Assembly: GCA_964483325.1 (NCBI GenBank)
Contig: CAZAAW010000006.1
Location: 75,067 to 139,066, forward strand
Origin: CAZAAW01 sp964483325
Lineage (GTDB): Bacteria; Pseudomonadota; Alphaproteobacteria; Rhizobiales; Kaistiaceae
Direction: 5' to 3'
Length of the DNA stretch: 64,000 nucleotides
Below, piece by piece: positions 51,446-59,319 of the stretch; position 1 is the first letter of the stretch, and every line of letters begins with the position of its first letter. A program made the translations under genes and the position numbers. The notes below the pieces were generated by a model. That model was given only the letters and a program-made list of their open reading frames with translations, searched no databases and was not told the DNA's origin.

Positions 51446-52087
51446 TTACTCGGCGGCCGGCGCCGCGCCGGCCCCACCCGCATCGGGGTTCGTTTCCCCC
51501 TCGGCGACCGGGGGCTCCTCGTCGTCCTCGGCCGGCGTCGTCACCACCGGCGCATCGCAATCGGCCTTGGCAAGCGTCTGGCGGATCGGCTCGACAAGCG
51601 TCGCATCGGCGGCGAAGGCGCGCAGCAGCACGAAGCCGGTGTCGATCGGCAGGTCGACGACGATCGACGTTTCCAGGACATCGGGCGGATCGGAGCGCAG
51701 CCGCGCCAGGTCGGCCGGGGTGATCAGGAAGAGGTCGAGCGGATTGCGCGCCGCGGTGCGGTCGTTGAGGCTGTAGAGATTGCGGCCGCGGCGGTCGAAG
51801 ATGCCCAGTGACCAGAAATCGTCCGGCATCGGCGCCACGACATGCACCGGGCCACCGGACAGCCGGAAGCGGCAGACGGCGTGCACGAAGCGCGGATCGA
51901 GGAAGGGCAGGGCCTCGTCGCCCGGCTGCGAGACCGGCACGAGGTGGAACTCGCCGTCGGCGCCGAAGCGCGCCATCGTCGTCCAGGCGTCGCGATTGGC
52001 AAAGCCCGGCAGCAGGAACACCACCACGATATGGATGATGACGCCGGCCAGCGCGCCGCCGAGGATGAACAGCAGCGTGCGCCTCAT
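51446..52087 (-). CDS. DUF1254-like membrane-anchored protein
   Basis: A 213-residue protein with one N-terminal membrane helix (MRRTLLFILGGALAGVIIHIVVVFLL) and a periplasmic domain: FVHAVCRFRLSGGPVHVVAPMPDDFWSLGIFDRRGRNLYSLNDRTAARNPLDLFLIT. This is the compact form of the DUF1254 group that accompanies DUF1214 in Rhizobiales. The ATG overlaps the stop of the DUF1214 gene (ATGA), so the two are coupled. The C-terminus is an acidic, alanine-rich tail. Function unknown, probably envelope-related from the operon context. Confidence 0.82.
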   Translation of the reverse strand: MRRTLLFILGGALAGVIIHIVVVFLLPGFANRDAWTTMARFGADGEFHLVPVSQPGDEALPFLDPRFVHAVCRFRLSGGPVHVVAPMPDDFWSLGIFDRRGRNLYSLNDRTAARNPLDLFLITPADLARLRSDPPDVLETSIVVDLPIDTGFVLLRAFAADATLVEPIRQTLAKADCDAPVVTTPAEDDEEPPVAEGETNPDAGGAGAAPAAE

Positions 52088-52659
52088 GAGCAGGGCCCGC
52101 GCGTGATCTGCGGCATGACGATTTCCGCCGTCGGCAGCCCCGAGGTCAGGGTCGTGTCGTAGAGGCGCAGGATGAAATCGAGACGTCCGCCGCCCGATGT
52201 CGGCAGCCAGTTGCCGGGCTGCACGGTCGGCGCGGCGACGATCTCGAAGCTGCCGTCGGGCCGGCGCAGCAGCTCGCGCGAGCTGAAGCCGGTGCGCGCG
52301 GCGGCGTTGCGCATCAGGCGGCCCTCGGCGTCGTAGGCGGTAAGCGTCCACAGCCGCGCCACCGGCGTCGCGCCGCTGATGCGGTAGACGCAGCGGCCGT
52401 CCAGCGGCGTGCCCGATGAATCGCTGTTGGCGGTGAAGGCGAGGCCTTCGGCCGCCCCCAGCGGCACCTCGCCGGAGCGGGCGATGATCGCCGCGGCATA
52501 GGGGTCGGCATTGGGCGAGCCGGCCTCCGGCCAGGCCGCCCACGGGCCGACGACGACCGTGCCCCAGTTGCGGCCGTATTCGACGGCGAACCAGGCGGTG
52601 AAGAAGCCGAGCGCCAGCGCGACGGCGATCGCTATGGCGATGTCGATCACGAAGCGCAA
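52084..52659 (-). CDS. DUF1214 family membrane-anchored protein
   Basis: A 191-residue protein with an N-terminal TM helix (VIDIAIAIAVALALGFFTAWFAVEYG). The DUF1214 domain follows: GAAEGLAFTANSDSSGTPLDGRCVYRISGATPVARLWTLTAYDAEGRLM, and GNWLPTSGGGRLDFILRLYDT. The start is probably TTG 52659, with GGGAG eight bases upstream; GTG 52650 is the alternative. It is 111 bases downstream of the penicillin-binding protein on the same strand and overlaps the DUF1254 gene. The role is unknown. Confidence 0.85.
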   Translation of the reverse strand: MRFVIDIAIAIAVALALGFFTAWFAVEYGRNWGTVVVGPWAAWPEAGSPNADPYAAAIIARSGEVPLGAAEGLAFTANSDSSGTPLDGRCVYRISGATPVARLWTLTAYDAEGRLMRNAAARTGFSSRELLRRPDGSFEIVAAPTVQPGNWLPTSGGGRLDFILRLYDTTLTSGLPTAEIVMPQITRGPCS

Positions 52660-52741
52660 AAGCTACTCCCGGATGCTCTTGCCCGCGCGGTGCGGGATGC
52701 CGCCGCCTGCAGCGACAGGGTTAGCGCCGGCGGGCGCTGCC

Positions 52742-52777
52742 GCCAATGCTGGTCATGGCGCCAATGCCGGTCATGGC
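52742..52777. repeat. 18-bp tandem duplication across the PBP stop codon
   Basis: GCCAATGCTGGTCATGGC is followed at once by GCCAATGCCGGTCATGGC (17 of 18 identical). The second unit contains the stop codon of the penicillin-binding protein gene (52771-52773). Confidence 0.85.
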
Positions 52778-54978
52778 GTTCCGGCCGGCGGTGTCGCCGG
52801 GGCGTCGCGCGCCACCTGCCGGACCGCGCCGACGGGATCGGCGGTGCCGAGGACCGTGGCTTCCGGCGCTTCGCCGCGCAGCAGGCGCTCCAGGATGAGG
52901 AGCTGCGCATTGGTGCGGGCCGAGAGGACCTGCGGCCGCTCCGGGGCGGGGGTATTGTCCGCCGGGCCGGCGGCCGCGACGGCCGGGCCGGCCTCGGGCT
53001 CGACGAAGGGGATCGGCTTCAGCTCGATGCCCTGATGCGCATAGGCCATGAAGCGGTGCCAGGCTTCGGCGGGGAGGGCGCCGCCGGTCAGGTTGCGGGT
53101 CGACTGGTAGTCGTCATTGCCGAACCAGACCGCCGCGACGTAATTGCCGGTGAAGCCGACGAACCAGGCGTCACGATAGGCGCTGGTGGTGCCGGTCTTG
53201 CCGGCGGTGCGGATGCCTTCCAGCTTGGCGCGCCGGCCGGTGCCCCATTCCGGCACCTGCGCCAGCATGGAGTTCATCTCCTGCGTCACCGTCTCGTCCA
53301 GCACCCGCTCCGGCGGCGGCTCGTCGCGGGCATGGTCGTAGACGATCTCGCCGCTGCTGTTGCGGATCTGGGTGAAGGCATAGGGCGTCGCCTTGTAGCC
53401 GCCGCTGGCGAAGGCGCCGTAGGCGCCGGCCATGTCCAGCACCGTCACCTCGGCGGCGCCGAGCGGCAGCGAGCGGGTGATCAGGAGCTCGGTATTGATG
53501 CCCATGCGGTGCGCCGTCTCGACGATATGGTCGCGGCCGATCGCCTGGGCGAGGCGGACCGGCACTGTGTTGATCGACTTGACCAGCGCCGTCGTCAGCG
53601 ACACCGGGCCGGCATAGCCGCCGCCATAGTTGCGCGGCGACCAGTTGCCGATGCTGATCGGCGCGTCCGGGACGACGCTTTTCGGCGTGTAGCCGTTGGC
53701 CATCGCCGTCGCATAGACGAAGGGCTTGAAGGACGAGCCGGGCTGGCGCAGCGCGTCGGTGGCGCGGTTGAACTGGCTCTCGCCATAGTCGCGGCCGCCG
53801 ACCATGGCGCGCACCGCCCCGTCCGGCTCCAGCGCCACCAGCGCCCCCTGGCGGACGCGGTACTGCTCGCCGGACTGGCGCAGGCTGGTCTCGATCGATT
53901 CATCCGCCGACTGCTCCAGGTTCATGTCGAGCGTCGTGCGCACCGTCAGCGTGCGGTCGCCGCGCGGCACCTTGGCCTTCACCTGGGTAAAGGCCCAGTC
54001 GAGGAAATAGTCCGGCGTGCGCGAGGCGGCATGGTCGATGATCGTCGCCGGCTTGCGCCGCGCGCCGATCACCTGGCCCTCCGTCAGGAGGCCGGCATCG
54101 ACCATGTTGGTCAGCACCTGGTTGGCGCGGGCGCGCGCCGCCGGCAGGTCGATATGCGGCGCATAGCGGGTCGGCGCCTTGAAGAGGCCGGCGAGCATCG
54201 CCGCCTCGGCCAGCGTCACGTCGCGCACCGACTTGCCGAAATAGAACTCCGTCGCCGCCGCGATGCCGAAATTGCCGGCGCCCATATAGGCGCGGTCGAG
54301 ATAGAGCTTGAGGATCTCCTCCTTGGAGAGATTGGCCTCCAGCCACAAAGCGAGGAAGACCTCCTTCACCTTGCGCTCCAGCGTGCGCTCGTTGCTGAGG
54401 AAGAGGTTCTTGGCGAGCTGCTGGGTGATCGACGAGCCGCCCTGGACGACGGCATTGGCGCGCAGGTTCTCCACCAGGGCGCGCGACGTGCCGAAGACGT
54501 CGATGCCGAAATGGTCGAAGAAGCGCCGGTCCTCCGTCGCCAGCACCGCCTTGATCAGGTAGTCCGGCATCGCCTCGAGCGGCACCGTGTCGCTGTGGCG
54601 GATGCCGCGCTTGCCGATCTCGTTGCCGTAGCGGTCGAGGAAGGTGACGGCATAGTCGCCCTGGTTGCGCCAGTCGACCTCGGTGGCGCGGAAGGCCGGC
54701 AGCGCCAGCGCCAGCATCAGCACGGCGCCGGCCGTGCCCAGGGTCAGGCCGTCGCCGAGGAGCTCGACGACGGCGCGCAGGAAGCCGGTGACGCGCAGGC
54801 GCGCCAGCAGCGCCGCCATCCTGCCATAGCCGCCGGCAATCCCCTGGCGGATATGGAACAGGGCCGAGTCGAGCCCGGCATCGACTTCGGCGAAGCGGTT
54901 GCGGGGTGGCTTGCGGCCATTGTCGAAGGGGTTGCGCACGGAAGCCGATCTCCAGCGCCGTCGGGCATCCTGCCCCAT
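52771..54978 (-). CDS. Class A penicillin-binding protein (PBP1A-type)
   Basis: A bifunctional murein synthase of 735 residues. Residues 1-75 are cytosolic, a TM helix follows (about 76-94), then the glycosyltransferase domain with the catalytic Glu in ATEDRRFFDHFGID, GGSSITQQLAKNLFL and LYLDRAYMGAGNFGI. The transpeptidase domain has SxxK in QPGSSFKPFVYA (about 455), the SxN-type motif in VKSINTVPVRLAQ, and KTGTT in RTAGKTGTTSAYRDAWFVGFT. The C-terminus is a proline/alanine-rich tail. It is probably in an operon with DUF1214 and DUF1254 genes. Start ATG 54978 lacks a clear ribosome binding site. Confidence 0.95.
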   Translation of the reverse strand: MGQDARRRWRSASVRNPFDNGRKPPRNRFAEVDAGLDSALFHIRQGIAGGYGRMAALLARLRVTGFLRAVVELLGDGLTLGTAGAVLMLALALPAFRATEVDWRNQGDYAVTFLDRYGNEIGKRGIRHSDTVPLEAMPDYLIKAVLATEDRRFFDHFGIDVFGTSRALVENLRANAVVQGGSSITQQLAKNLFLSNERTLERKVKEVFLALWLEANLSKEEILKLYLDRAYMGAGNFGIAAATEFYFGKSVRDVTLAEAAMLAGLFKAPTRYAPHIDLPAARARANQVLTNMVDAGLLTEGQVIGARRKPATIIDHAASRTPDYFLDWAFTQVKAKVPRGDRTLTVRTTLDMNLEQSADESIETSLRQSGEQYRVRQGALVALEPDGAVRAMVGGRDYGESQFNRATDALRQPGSSFKPFVYATAMANGYTPKSVVPDAPISIGNWSPRNYGGGYAGPVSLTTALVKSINTVPVRLAQAIGRDHIVETAHRMGINTELLITRSLPLGAAEVTVLDMAGAYGAFASGGYKATPYAFTQIRNSSGEIVYDHARDEPPPERVLDETVTQEMNSMLAQVPEWGTGRRAKLEGIRTAGKTGTTSAYRDAWFVGFTGNYVAAVWFGNDDYQSTRNLTGGALPAEAWHRFMAYAHQGIELKPIPFVEPEAGPAVAAAGPADNTPAPERPQVLSARTNAQLLILERLLRGEAPEATVLGTADPVGAVRQVARDAPATPPAGTP

Positions 54979-55116
54979 CACAGCTTGTGATCGAAGCGGC
55001 CCGCCTTGGCAAGCCTAGGGACCACGGGCGGCCGCCGTCGGACGGCCCGGAACATTGTTGCGCGGTTGCGCCCGGCGGCGCGATAGCTACATCAGGCGCA
55101 TCCGCAAGGAGGCCGC

Positions 55117-55599
55117 ATGGCCCGCATCCGCACCGAGACAGAGACTCCCTTCTGGCGCACCAAGGCGCTGGAGGAGATGAGCGATGCCGAGTGGGAGTCG
55201 CTGTGCGACGGCTGCGGCCGCTGCTGCCTCAACAAGCTGGAGGATGAGGATACCGGCGCCATCGCCTGGACCTCGGTGAGCTGCCGCCTGCTCGATACGA
55301 AGACCTGCCGCTGCTCCGACTACGCGCACCGCGCCGAGAAGGTGCCGGAATGCATCCGCCTGACGCCGGAGGAGGTGCGCACGCTCTCCTGGCTGCCGCC
55401 GACCTGCGGCTACCGCCTCGCGGCGGAGGGCGAGGATCTCTACTGGTGGCATCCGCTGGTCTCCGGCGATCCGCAGACCGTCCATACCGCCGGCATCTCG
55501 GTCCGCGGCCGCACCGTCAGCGAGACGGAGGTGCGCTTCGAGGACTGGGAGCGCTTCATCGTCGACTGGCCAATGCGCGGCAGCCGCCGGCGCCGCTAG
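55117..55599 (+). CDS. YcgN family cysteine-cluster protein (UPF0260)
   Basis: A 160-residue cytosolic protein with eight or more conserved cysteines: LCDGCGRCCLNKLEDEDTG (about 30-46), SCRLLDTKTCRCSDY (about 55-69), VPECIRL and PPTCGYRLAAEGEDLYWWHPLVSGD. This fits the UPF0260/YkgJ-like zinc or iron-sulfur cluster family. The biochemical role is not known. The start follows AAGGAGG. The stop overlaps that of the GNAT gene in CTAG. Confidence 0.92.
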   Translation: MARIRTETETPFWRTKALEEMSDAEWESLCDGCGRCCLNKLEDEDTGAIAWTSVSCRLLDTKTCRCSDYAHRAEKVPECIRLTPEEVRTLSWLPPTCGYRLAAEGEDLYWWHPLVSGDPQTVHTAGISVRGRTVSETEVRFEDWERFIVDWPMRGSRRRR

Positions 55600-56102
55600 G
55601 CGGCGGTGTCGAACGCGGCGTGAAAGGCGACGCTGCCGGCCGGCATGGCGCCGGTGAAGCTGAGGCCCTGGAAGAATTCCGGCGGCGCGTTGCCATAGCG
55701 CAGGCGCGGCCCGGCCATGAAGCCGAAGCGGCCGTAATAGGCCGGATCGCCAAGGACGACGCAGCCGGCAATGCCGGCAAGGCGCAGCTGCGCCAGGCCT
55801 TCGCCGACCAGCGCCGTGCCGACGCCGGCGCCCTGCATCGCCGGCTCCACCGACAGCGGGCCGAGGCCCAGCCAGCCGATATCCTGGCCGTCGACGGTGA
55901 CCGGCGAGAAGGCGACATGGCCGATGACGCGACCACCCTCTTCGGCGACAAGCGACAGCGCCAGGGCGCCGGCGCTGCGCAGCGCCTCGACGATCGCCGC
56001 CTCGGTGCCGCTGGCATAGGTCATGCCCCGGAACGCCGCATCGGTGACGGTGCGGATCGCCGCCACGTCGGCGTCGGTCTCCCGGCGGATCAGAACAGCC
56101 AT
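55596..56102 (-). CDS. GNAT family N-acetyltransferase
   Basis: A 168-residue acetyl-CoA-dependent transferase: MAVLIRRETDADVAAIRTVTDAAF at the start after GGGAGG, VGHVAFSPV-type strand (VIGHVAFSPVTV), WLGLGPLSVEPAMQGAGVGTALVGEGL with the acetyl-CoA loop (Q/RxxGxG/A as QGAGVG), and GDPAYYGRFGFM. The YYGRFGF motif places it in the subgroup often annotated as predicted N-acetyltransferase YhbS. The substrate is unknown. The upstream open frame (30 codons) overlaps the promoter region of sodC and was excluded. Confidence 0.9.
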   Translation of the reverse strand: MAVLIRRETDADVAAIRTVTDAAFRGMTYASGTEAAIVEALRSAGALALSLVAEEGGRVIGHVAFSPVTVDGQDIGWLGLGPLSVEPAMQGAGVGTALVGEGLAQLRLAGIAGCVVLGDPAYYGRFGFMAGPRLRYGNAPPEFFQGLSFTGAMPAGSVAFHAAFDTAA

Positions 56103-56218
56103 TGCCGCACCCTCCCGGTCCTTTCCGGCGCGCTTGTCTCCGGCATCAGGCGGTCCGCCTGATGCAACCAAGGCGCTGCCATGGCCGTTCACGGCCCATC
56201 AACCCGGAGGAATGTGCC

Positions 56219-56731
56219 ATGAAGCATGTCTTTGCCGCGACCCTTGCCGCGGCCGCCCTGTTGCCGTTCGCCGCCCATGCGCAGGACGCGACTGCCAAGA
56301 TGATCAATGCCGAAGGGCAGGACATCGGGACGATAACCCTTTCGACCACGCCGTCCGGCATGCTGCATATCGTGACCGACCTTACCGGGCTGCCTCCGGG
56401 CGTCCATGCCTTCCACATCCACGAGACGGGAACCTGCGATCCGGCGACCAAGTTCGACTCGGCCGGCGGCCATTATGCCGGCGGCCATGAGCATGGCATT
56501 CTCGTCGAGGGCGGGCCGCATGCCGGCGACCTTCCCAATGTCTTCGTCGGCGATGACGGCGTGCTGAAGGTGGAGGATTTCACCGACCGCGTGTCGCTGG
56601 CCGAGGGCGGCGAGAACCCGCTCAAGGATGCCGACGGGTCGGCCTTCGTCATTCACGCCAAGCCCGACGACTACAAGTCGCAGCCGTCCGGCGACGCCGG
56701 CGATCGCATCGCCTGCGGCGTCGTCGAATAG
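56219..56731 (+). CDS. sodC: Superoxide dismutase [Cu-Zn], periplasmic
   Basis: Removes periplasmic superoxide. The 170 residues start with a signal peptide (MKHVFAATLAAAALLPFAAHAQ) after GGAGG. Copper and zinc ligands are visible in GVHAFHIHETGTC, GGHYAGGHEHG and the distal His/Asp segment (VIHAKPDDYKSQPSGDAGDRIACGV), which also has the second disulfide Cys and the active-site Arg. The length is normal for bacterial SodC. It sits alone between the divergent GNAT gene and the triple-repeat protein gene. Confidence 0.94.
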   Translation: MKHVFAATLAAAALLPFAAHAQDATAKMINAEGQDIGTITLSTTPSGMLHIVTDLTGLPPGVHAFHIHETGTCDPATKFDSAGGHYAGGHEHGILVEGGPHAGDLPNVFVGDDGVLKVEDFTDRVSLAEGGENPLKDADGSAFVIHAKPDDYKSQPSGDAGDRIACGVVE

Positions 56732-56944
56732 CGCCCACTCATCCACGGGAGGAAGAGATCGGCGCCCGGCAGCGGGCGTCGATTGCTTTAAGAGCGGCGG
56801 GATAGCGATGTAATTTCAATGAATTAGAGATATAAACTGTATCTTAAGATTAACCTTTCAAATTCGCTGTGTCTCCGAGGGGAGGCCACTGCCGGCGGTG
56901 CCGGCGGCGCTTTCGGGTGTGTTCTGCGTAGAAGGAAGCGTGCG

Positions 56945-57592
56945 ATGATCAGGTTGATGGTTCTGGCGGCCGTGCCGCTGATGGCTGCCATGGCGACCGC
57001 TCAGGCGGCCGATCCGATGTCGGGACGGGTGACCTTTATCGACCCCGCTGCCGGCAGCGTCGTCCTCGACAATCACCAGGTGGCCTTCGCAGACATCAAG
57101 GGGCTGCAGCTCGGCCAGACCGTCACGCTGGCCGCCATGGTCGACGAGATGCCGGTCGGCGCCATCAACACGACCGGCTCGCGTCCGGCCGCCGCGGCGC
57201 CGGAAGAGACCGTCAGCGGGCGGCTCACCTATGCCGATGCGCGCACCGGCCGCATCGCCATCGACAACATGCCCTTCATGCTGGCCCCGGGCGTCCGTCT
57301 CGGCAATCTCGGCCTCGGCCAGGCTGTCAACGCCGCCCTTGCCGGCCCCGAGGGCTTCACCCGCGTCGCCCGCCTCGACATGCTCGCCGTCAAGGGCGAC
57401 CGCGCGGCGCGGCTGACCTCCGGCCACATCACCTTCATCGACCGCGACAGCGGCGCGCTCATCGTCAACAACATGCAGGTCACCGTGCCCGGCACGCTGG
57501 ACCTGACCAAGCTGCGGGTCGGCGACCGCGTGAAGCTCAGCTACGCGCTCGACGGAACGGTCCGCGGCGCCCTGCGGCTCGCCCTCAACTAG
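56945..57592 (+). CDS. Secreted protein with three DUF1344-like repeats
   Basis: A 215-residue periplasmic protein: signal peptide MIRLMVLAAVPLMAAMATAQA, then three similar units of about 45 residues. Their openings are SGRVTFIDPAAGSVVLDN (about 26), SGRLTYADARTGRIAIDN (about 91) and SGHITFIDRDSGALIVNN (about 158). Each is followed by a strand pair and an LxxGQ/DxV turn (LQLGQTV, LGLGQAV, LRVGDRV). The unit resembles the single-domain DUF1344 proteins of Rhizobiales, a small beta-barrel. A protein with three units is unusual to me. The upstream 120 bases are markedly AT-rich. A strong terminator follows. Confidence 0.8.
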   Translation: MIRLMVLAAVPLMAAMATAQAADPMSGRVTFIDPAAGSVVLDNHQVAFADIKGLQLGQTVTLAAMVDEMPVGAINTTGSRPAAAAPEETVSGRLTYADARTGRIAIDNMPFMLAPGVRLGNLGLGQAVNAALAGPEGFTRVARLDMLAVKGDRAARLTSGHITFIDRDSGALIVNNMQVTVPGTLDLTKLRVGDRVKLSYALDGTVRGALRLALN

Positions 57593-57623
57593 AGGCCGGC
57601 CGCCGCATCGCAGAGGCCTTCCG

Positions 57624-57660
57624 GGACCGGCGGCATCCAGCCGCCGGTCCTGCGATTTTT
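57624..57660 (+). terminator. Rho-independent terminator after the triple-repeat gene
   Basis: GGACCGGCGGC-ATCCA-GCCGCCGGTCC (perfect 11-bp stem) followed by tgcgaTTTTT. Confidence 0.9.
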
Positions 57661-57738
57661 GCCGCTGCCGCCGGTCTGGCGGAACCTCGCCATGCGGCCG
57701 GCGTTCCTCGCTGCACGGATCAGCCAGGAGCGCTCGGC

Positions 57739-57885
57739 ATGCGCGGAAGCTCGGGGATTGCGGTTATGGAAATCGTCATGGCCGTGGCGCTGATCGCGCT
57801 CCTCGGCGCCATCGTCGGGTTCGGCTCGCGGACGCCCGCCGGCGGCGAGGCGCAGGGCGGCGCCGATACGGCGGTGCTGCGCTAG
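57739..57885 (+). CDS. Small single-pass membrane protein
   Basis: A 48-residue reading frame, MRGSSGIAVMEIVMAVALIALLG..., ending TAVLR. The ATG has AGGAG eight bases upstream. Residues 8-26 form one hydrophobic helix; the tail is polar and glycine/alanine-rich. It lies alone between the terminator above and a REP-like repeat. No homologue is known to me. It could be a chance frame, but the ribosome binding site plus membrane helix favour a real small protein. Confidence 0.5.
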   Translation: MRGSSGIAVMEIVMAVALIALLGAIVGFGSRTPAGGEAQGGADTAVLR

Positions 57886-57924
57886 CGTCCTCTGCCTCGG
57901 CGCGGACGCCATCGCCCCAACTGC

Positions 57925-58057
57925 GTGTGGATGCCCGGGCGAAGACCCGGGCATCCACACGAACACCGCGCATGCCGAAAAGAACGCCTTGCGGACGATA
58001 CCTCCTTCTGCGCCATCCGTGTTCGCGTGGATGGCCGGATCAAGTCCGGCCATGACG
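57925..58057. repeat. REP/BIME-like composite repeat, copy 3
   Basis: The same arrangement as at 3.5 kb. The left unit (57925-57960) has perfect 15-base arms, GTGTGGATGCCCGGG and its complement, around cgaaga. The right unit (58020-58057) is nearly identical to that of copy 1, including the GCCGGAtcaagTCCGGC hairpin. The inner spacer also matches copy 1 closely. Confidence 0.85.
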
Positions 58058-58173
58058 CCAGTGGGGCGGCGACGAAAGTGCCATGCCCAACAACGCCCGT
58101 CAGTAGCCTATGGCCAGCCTTCCGGTGCTGGGGGATGGGCCCCGAGGAGGCACCAGCCGCCCCCTGCCTCGAC

Positions 58174-58208
58174 AGCGTGGGCAAGCGCCTGCGGCGCGTG
58201 CCCACGCT
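58174..58208. repeat. Palindrome related to the 34-kb element
   Basis: AGCGTGGGCA and TGCCCACGCT, 10-base arms around 15 bases. The GTGGGCA/TGCCCAC core followed by CTACGG is shared with the 96-bp palindrome after the sensor operon, so both may belong to one family. Confidence 0.6.
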
Positions 58209-58308
58209 ACGGCGTCTGCTGCGGCGGACTGTCGCTAGCGGGCCACAGGGCGTGGCGTCAGGGCCACATTCAGCCGGCATTCAGGCATGGAGGCCTACCC
58301 CTGACGCC

Positions 58309-58626
58309 ATGTTGAAAAACCTTCTCAAAGCCGCTGTTTTCTGCGGTCTGGTGTTCGGAAGCGGGGCCGCCTTCACGGTTCCCGCCGCGGCGCAATCGTG
58401 CCTCTCGCCGGCGGAAGCCCGCGCCGCGGTCCAGAGCCGGCAGGCGATTCCCCTGTCGCAGATCCGCGGCAAGATCAGCCGCGAGGCCGGCGGCGAGGTG
58501 GTGTCGGCGCAGCTCTGCACCGCCAATGGCGGGCAGTATGTCTATCTCGTCAATGTGCTGTCGCGCGGCGGCGAAGTTAAGCGCCTGACGGTGGACGCGG
58601 GAAGCGGTAATATCCTCGGCTATTGA
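58309..58626 (+). CDS. feuN: Small periplasmic PepSY-like protein, probable FeuN
   Basis: A 105-residue secreted protein: signal peptide (MLKNLLKAAVFCGLVFGSGAAF...AAAQ), then CLSPAEARAAVQSRQAIPLSQIRGKISREAGGEVVSAQLC with two cysteines that could pair, and a PepSY-like end YVYLVNVLSRGGEVKRLTVDAGSGNILGY. It lies 21 bases upstream of the feuP-type response regulator. In Sinorhizobium a small periplasmic protein at this place, FeuN, restrains FeuQ/FeuP signalling; identity here rests on position, size and export, not on alignment. Confidence 0.75.
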   Translation: MLKNLLKAAVFCGLVFGSGAAFTVPAAAQSCLSPAEARAAVQSRQAIPLSQIRGKISREAGGEVVSAQLCTANGGQYVYLVNVLSRGGEVKRLTVDAGSGNILGY

Positions 58627-58647
58627 GGGGTCAAGCGCGGAGGCAAC

Positions 58648-59319
58648 ATGCGCGTTCTGGTCGTTGAGGATGATCCGGACCTGAACCGGCAGCTCAGCAA
58701 TGCCTTGAAGGAGGCGGGCTACGCCGTCGACAGCGCCGCCGACGGCGAGGAGGGCCACTATCTCGGCGACACCGAGCCCTATGATGCGGTGATTCTCGAT
58801 ATCGGCCTGCCGCTCAAGGACGGCATCAGCGTCCTGGAGGACTGGCGCCGCGCCGGCCGCAAGATGCCGGTGCTGCTGCTGACGGCGCGCGACCGCTGGA
58901 GCGACAAGGTGCAGGGCATCGATGCCGGCGCCGACGACTATGTCGCCAAGCCGTTCCATGTCGAGGAGGTGCTGGCCCGGGTGCGCGCTTTGGTGCGCCG
59001 CGCTGCCGGCCATGCCGCCAACGAGATCGAATGCGGGCCGGTCCGCCTCGACATCCGCTCCGGTCGCGTGACGGTCGACGGCAACCCCGTCAAGCTCACC
59101 TCGCACGAGTTCCGGGTGCTGGAATATCTCATGCACCACCGCGACCGCGTGGTGTCGCGCACGGAGCTCACCGAGCACCTTTACGACCAGGATTTCGATC
59201 GCGATTCCAATACGATCGAGGTCTTCGTCGGCCGCCTGCGCAAGAAGGTCCCGACCGATCTGATCGAGACAGTGCGCGGCCTCGGCTATCGCATCGTCAC
59301 GCCGGGTGATGCGGCTTAG
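58648..59319 (+). CDS. feuP: OmpR/PhoP-type response regulator, FeuP-like
   Basis: A 223-residue two-component regulator. The receiver has the acidic pair VVEDDPDL, phospho-Asp in VILDIGLPLKDG (about 51), Thr in LLTARD and Lys in VAKPFHVEE. The winged-helix DNA-binding domain (about 125-220) shows LTSHEFRVLEYLMHHRDRVVSRTELTEHLYDQDFDRDSNTIEVFVGRLRKK. It overlaps the kinase gene by 11 bases. With the kinase and the upstream small periplasmic protein it matches feuNPQ, which in Rhizobiales control cyclic glucan export and low-osmolarity adaptation. Confidence 0.9.
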   Translation: MRVLVVEDDPDLNRQLSNALKEAGYAVDSAADGEEGHYLGDTEPYDAVILDIGLPLKDGISVLEDWRRAGRKMPVLLLTARDRWSDKVQGIDAGADDYVAKPFHVEEVLARVRALVRRAAGHAANEIECGPVRLDIRSGRVTVDGNPVKLTSHEFRVLEYLMHHRDRVVSRTELTEHLYDQDFDRDSNTIEVFVGRLRKKVPTDLIETVRGLGYRIVTPGDAA

